Both the position numbers and the translations under genes were made by a program. DNA of 64,000 nucleotides from Lacinutrix sp. Bg11-31 (GTDB taxonomy: Bacteria; Bacteroidota; Bacteroidia; Flavobacteriales; Flavobacteriaceae), in assembly GCF_002831665.1 (NCBI RefSeq), contig NZ_CP025118.1:2976001-3040000 (forward strand). The letters are read 5' to 3'. Every line of letters begins with the position of its first letter. The stretch's first letter is position 1. Below, in pieces: positions 61,124 to 64,000 of this stretch. The notes beneath the pieces are model-generated. The model was not told the DNA's origin. It did no database searches and worked only from the letters and a program-made list of their open reading frames with translations.

Positions 61124-61126
61124 CAG

Positions 61127-62080
61127 TTGAATAAATCCATTCTTAAAATATTAAAAATTTCGCTCCCAATTCTATTGGGAGTTTTTTTAATATGGTATTC
61201 TTTATCAAAGGTTTCTATAGGTGAGCTGGTAAAACATTTTAAATCTGCAAATTATTTTTATATAGTTTTAGGTGTATTTTTAGGGCTGCTAAGTCATTTG
61301 TCAAGAGCCTATAGATGGTTGTTTCAATTAGAGCCACTTGGTTATAAAGTAAAGTTTGGAAATAGTCTAATGGCAGTTTTTGCGACCTATTTAATAAATT
61401 ATACTATTCCACGTGCTGGTGAAGTTGCACGAGCATCAATATTAACTAATTACGAGGGAGTACCTTTCGAAAAAGGCTTTGGAACTATAGTAGCAGAGCG
61501 TGTTGCAGATGTTTTAGTAATGCTATTAATTATAACTATTACTTTATTTTTAGAGTTCGACTTTATCTATAATTTTTTTGCCGAAAGATTTAATCCAATA
61601 AAAGTAATTGCCGGCTTTTTATTACTTGTAGCTTTAGGATTATTTTTTATTTTTTACATTAAAAAAAGTACATCAAAAATTGCACTAAAAATTAAGACGT
61701 TTGTTAACGGATTAATTGAAGGAGCACTTAGTATTTTTAAAATGAAGAAAAAATGGGCTTTCATCTTTCATACGTTCTTTATTTGGGGAATGTACGTACT
61801 CATGTTTTACGTCACTAGTTTTGCAATTACTGGTTTACAACCTATACCATTTGGAGCTATTTTAATAGGTTTTATCGCAGCAAGTTTTAGTATTGCTGCA
61901 ACAAATGGAGGATTAGGATCTTATCCTGTAGCAGTTTTTGGAGCCTTTGCTATATTTGGAATTGCTGAAACTCCTAGCATTGCATTCGGTTGGATTATGT
62001 GGACCTCTCAAACAGTAATGATTATTCTTTTAGGAGGTCTGTCTCTATTATATCTACCTATATACAACAGAAAAAAATAA
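61127..62080 (+). CDS. Lysylphosphatidylglycerol-synthase-like flippase-type membrane protein (UPF0104/YbhN)
   Basis: A 317-residue membrane protein of the UPF0104/YbhN family, homologous to the flippase half of MprF. It has about seven to eight membrane segments. The diagnostic phrases are YLINYTIPRAGEVARASILTNYEGVPFEKGFGTIVAERVADVL and AATNGGLGSYPVAVFGAFAIFGIAE. It starts at a TTG (61127) 3 bp after the panD stop, with no ATG nearby, so translation is probably coupled. Substrate (a lipid) unknown. Confidence 0.88.
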   Translation: MNKSILKILKISLPILLGVFLIWYSLSKVSIGELVKHFKSANYFYIVLGVFLGLLSHLSRAYRWLFQLEPLGYKVKFGNSLMAVFATYLINYTIPRAGEVARASILTNYEGVPFEKGFGTIVAERVADVLVMLLIITITLFLEFDFIYNFFAERFNPIKVIAGFLLLVALGLFFIFYIKKSTSKIALKIKTFVNGLIEGALSIFKMKKKWAFIFHTFFIWGMYVLMFYVTSFAITGLQPIPFGAILIGFIAASFSIAATNGGLGSYPVAVFGAFAIFGIAETPSIAFGWIMWTSQTVMIILLGGLSLLYLPIYNRKK

Positions 62081-62116
62081 TTTGTACATTGCATTTCTAA
62101 TTTTATAACTCTTACT

Positions 62117-63262
62117 ATGAAACGTATTTTATACCTTTTAGTTATCTTTTTTTCAGCTCAATTTATTGCAGCACAAGTCACGTATAAAAACTTTAATTCC
62201 GAAAAACTAGGAGAAGCTAGAGAAATTAAAATTCAATTACCAAGAAGTTACGATTCTGGAGATAAAAGTTACCCTATAATTGTAGTTTTAGATGGTGATT
62301 ATATGTTCGAAATCGTTGCTGGAAACGTGGAATATGCAGCCTATTGGGAAGATATTCCAGAAGCAATAGTAGTTGGTATTAATCAGTTCGATAAAAGAGA
62401 GAGCGACACTATGTATTCTGAGCAAAACTCACTACCTGTAGAAAATGGAGAGGCTTTTTTCGATTTTATTGGGCAAGAGCTAATTCCTTATATAGAAAAA
62501 ACCTACAGAACAGAAAAATTTAAAGTAGCAGTTGGTCATGGCATTACAGCCAATTTTATTAACTATTACTTGTTTAAGGAAATTCCGTTATTTAATGCCT
62601 ACATAAGTTTAAGTCCAGAGTTAGCCCCAGATATGCAAACTTTTTTAACCGAAAGACTTCCTAATATATCAACAAAAACATTCTATTATCTAGCAACCTC
62701 TAATAACGATATCAAAGGTGTTAAAACAAAAACGGAAGCTTTAAATACAGCTATAAAAGGAATAGAAAATAAAAACGTGTTAAGCACTTTCGATAATTTC
62801 GATGGACCAACACATTATTCACTTCCAGCCCATGCCATACCTAAGGCTTTAGAAAGTATTTTCTTTGTTTTTAAGCCAATTTCTATGGAAGAATATAAGG
62901 AAACTATTCTAAAACTAGAAACCTCTCCTGTAGATTACTTAACCGAAAAATATGAAACGATCCAAGACCTTTTCGGTATAAAAAAACCAATACTAGTAAA
63001 CGATTTTAGAGCAATAGCAGCAGCAATAAAGAAATCTAAAAAGTTTGAGTATTTCGAGCCTTTAGGAAAACTAGCTAGAAAACAATATCCAAATACACTT
63101 TTAGGAAACTACTATTTAGGACGTTTTTACGAAGAAACAGGTAATACTAAAAAAGCAATGAAAACCTATCAATCTGCCTATATATTAGAAGAAATAGGAG
63201 GTATTACAAAGGATCACGTTTTAGAATTGTCCGATCAAATTAAAGCAGATTTCGGTTACTAA
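62117..63262 (+). CDS. Esterase-fold (IroE/EstD-like) protein lacking the nucleophile Ser
   Basis: A 381-residue exported protein. The signal peptide is MKRILYLLVIFFSAQFIAAQ. The alpha/beta-hydrolase part (~25-260) resembles the IroE/esterase D family (PIIVVLDGDYMFEIVAGNVEYAAYW), and the C-terminal ~85 residues look like TPR helices (YLGRFYEETGNTKKAMKTY). The nucleophile elbow reads VAVGHGITANF: glycine (Gly142) stands where the family has G-x-S-x-G serine, so it is probably catalytically dead or uses another residue. It lies in the panC-radA gene row, 36 bp after the flippase-like gene. Confidence 0.85.
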   Translation: MKRILYLLVIFFSAQFIAAQVTYKNFNSEKLGEAREIKIQLPRSYDSGDKSYPIIVVLDGDYMFEIVAGNVEYAAYWEDIPEAIVVGINQFDKRESDTMYSEQNSLPVENGEAFFDFIGQELIPYIEKTYRTEKFKVAVGHGITANFINYYLFKEIPLFNAYISLSPELAPDMQTFLTERLPNISTKTFYYLATSNNDIKGVKTKTEALNTAIKGIENKNVLSTFDNFDGPTHYSLPAHAIPKALESIFFVFKPISMEEYKETILKLETSPVDYLTEKYETIQDLFGIKKPILVNDFRAIAAAIKKSKKFEYFEPLGKLARKQYPNTLLGNYYLGRFYEETGNTKKAMKTYQSAYILEEIGGITKDHVLELSDQIKADFGY

Positions 63263-63272
63263 TTAAATTTTT

Positions 63273-63290
63273 TTTTCGCTTCCGCGGAAG
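63273..63290 (+). repeat. TTTTCGCTTCCGCGGAAG repeat before radA
   Basis: Third plus-strand copy of the TTTTCGCTTCCGCGGAA hairpin, followed by AAATAAACA. It lies between the esterase-like gene and radA. Confidence 0.5.
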
Positions 63291-63361
63291 AAATAAACAA
63301 CTAAAATAAACAGATTTCTGCTGATTCTTTTCTTGAGTACAACCGAAATACGAAAATAAAC

Positions 63362-64000
63362 ATGGCTAAAGTTAAAACCACCTTTTTTTGCCAAAGTTGC
63401 GGCACACAATATTCTAAATGGCAAGGACAATGCACAGCTTGTAAAGAGTGGAATACTATTGTGGAAGAAGTAATCCAAAAGCCAGAAAAAAGCACATGGA
63501 AAACGTCAACAAATACACAAAAACGTGTATCTAAGCCTTTAACAATAAAGGAGATTGATTCCTCTAAAGAAGCAAGGTTAGATACTTTAGATGCAGAGTT
63601 TAATCGTGTTTTAGGAGGTGGTATTGTACCAGGCTCATTAACACTTTTAGGTGGAGAACCAGGAATAGGAAAAAGTACATTACTACTTCAAATATCTTTA
63701 AAATTACCATACAAAACATTATACGTTTCAGGAGAAGAAAGCCAGAAACAAATAAAAATGCGTGCAGAACGTATAAATCCAAATAACGACAGTTGTTATA
63801 TTCTTACCGAAACTAAAACACAAAATATCTTCAAGCAAATAGAAGCTTTAGAACCAGACATTGTTATTATAGATTCTATTCAAACGTTACATAGCGATTA
63901 TATAGAGTCTTCAAGCGGAAGCATATCGCAAGTTAAAGAATGTACCACAGAGCTTATTAAATTTGCAAAAGAAACTAATACACCAGTTGTTCTAATTGGG
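63362..64000 (+). CDS. radA: DNA repair protein RadA (cut by window edge)
   Basis: RecA-like helicase that extends D-loops during recombination. The N-terminal zinc finger is FFCQSCGTQYSKWQGQCTACKEW, the P-loop is LGGEPGIGKSTLLLQI near residue 100, and VSGEESQKQIKMRAERI and DSIQTLHSDYIESSSGSISQVKE follow. 213 codons are in the window; the Lon-like C-terminal domain lies beyond it. The ATG at 63362 matches the family's MAKxKTxFxCQ start. It ends the panC row, a common flavobacterial order. Confidence 0.95.
   Translation, partial: MAKVKTTFFCQSCGTQYSKWQGQCTACKEWNTIVEEVIQKPEKSTWKTSTNTQKRVSKPLTIKEIDSSKEARLDTLDAEFNRVLGGGIVPGSLTLLGGEPGIGKSTLLLQISLKLPYKTLYVSGEESQKQIKMRAERINPNNDSCYILTETKTQNIFKQIEALEPDIVIIDSIQTLHSDYIESSSGSISQVKECTTELIKFAKETNTPVVLIG

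Overview
The window reads as chromosomal DNA of a marine-type Flavobacteriaceae (Bacteroidota) bacterium. The base composition is strongly AT-rich. Promoters match the Bacteroidota -7 box TAnnTTTG. There are type IX secretion (T9SS) sorting domains and a PorZ homologue, many TonB-dependent receptors, and family-restricted proteins (DUF4270, DUF6646, THC0290_0291-like). I see no rRNA, tRNA, CRISPR array, prophage or insertion sequence. Most of the window is core genome; the unusual material is in domain architectures, intergenic repeats and promoter geometry.

Layout. 1-9.4 kb: an edge-truncated UvrD/RecB-like helicase, superoxide dismutase, CvpA, pheS, gpsA, two conserved hypotheticals, a penicillin-binding-type serine hydrolase, a duplicated-domain lipoprotein and a BON-LysM (Kbp-like) protein. 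9.4-14.1 kb: a hairpin-rich gap, then a leftward operon yicC-gmk-nadD-(LTA-synthase-like/GDPD fusion). 14.2-20.9 kb: small housekeeping genes, some overlapping tail to tail, then a trans-sulfuration enzyme and glutamate dehydrogenase. 21-35 kb: porZ-recO-TonB receptor, a large T9SS cargo protein, recX, a cupin-like protein, and a BtuB-like receptor divergent from a MocR-type regulator. 35-41.7 kb: hydrolase, flotillin/NfeD pair, small membrane proteins, and a DUF2975-DUF2975-XRE module. 42-46.2 kb: a mutagenic-repair cluster (dinB, umuC, umuD). 46.2-55.2 kb: M61 peptidase, GNAT, atpDC, and an SGNH-lipoprotein/TonB-receptor pair. 55.4-64 kb: a leftward unit (glycogen-synthase-like N-domain, DUF4270, glmS) divergent from panC-panD-flippase-like-esterase-like-radA; radA runs off the right edge.

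How the genes fit together. Several units serve the envelope: glmS makes glucosamine-6-P, PorZ works with T9SS, and TonB receptors and surface lipoproteins handle uptake. Others form a DNA-repair complement (RecB-like helicase, RecO, RecX, Pol IV, UmuCD, RadA). NadD, PanC and PanD supply cofactors.

Most notable: (i) an alkaline-phosphatase-superfamily phosphoglycerol-transferase-like domain fused to a GDPD domain; (ii) four genes (recX, dinB, umuC, panD) whose -7 box ends 4-6 nt before the ATG, predicting leaderless mRNAs; (iii) an esterase-fold protein whose nucleophile serine position is glycine; (iv) a perfect inverted repeat straddling the promoter of the DUF2975-XRE module; (v) a MocR/TonB-receptor divergent pair with direct repeats; (vi) several families of dispersed palindromic intergenic repeats, one copy lying inside a coding region. 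No clearly new multi-gene defence or mobile system was found.
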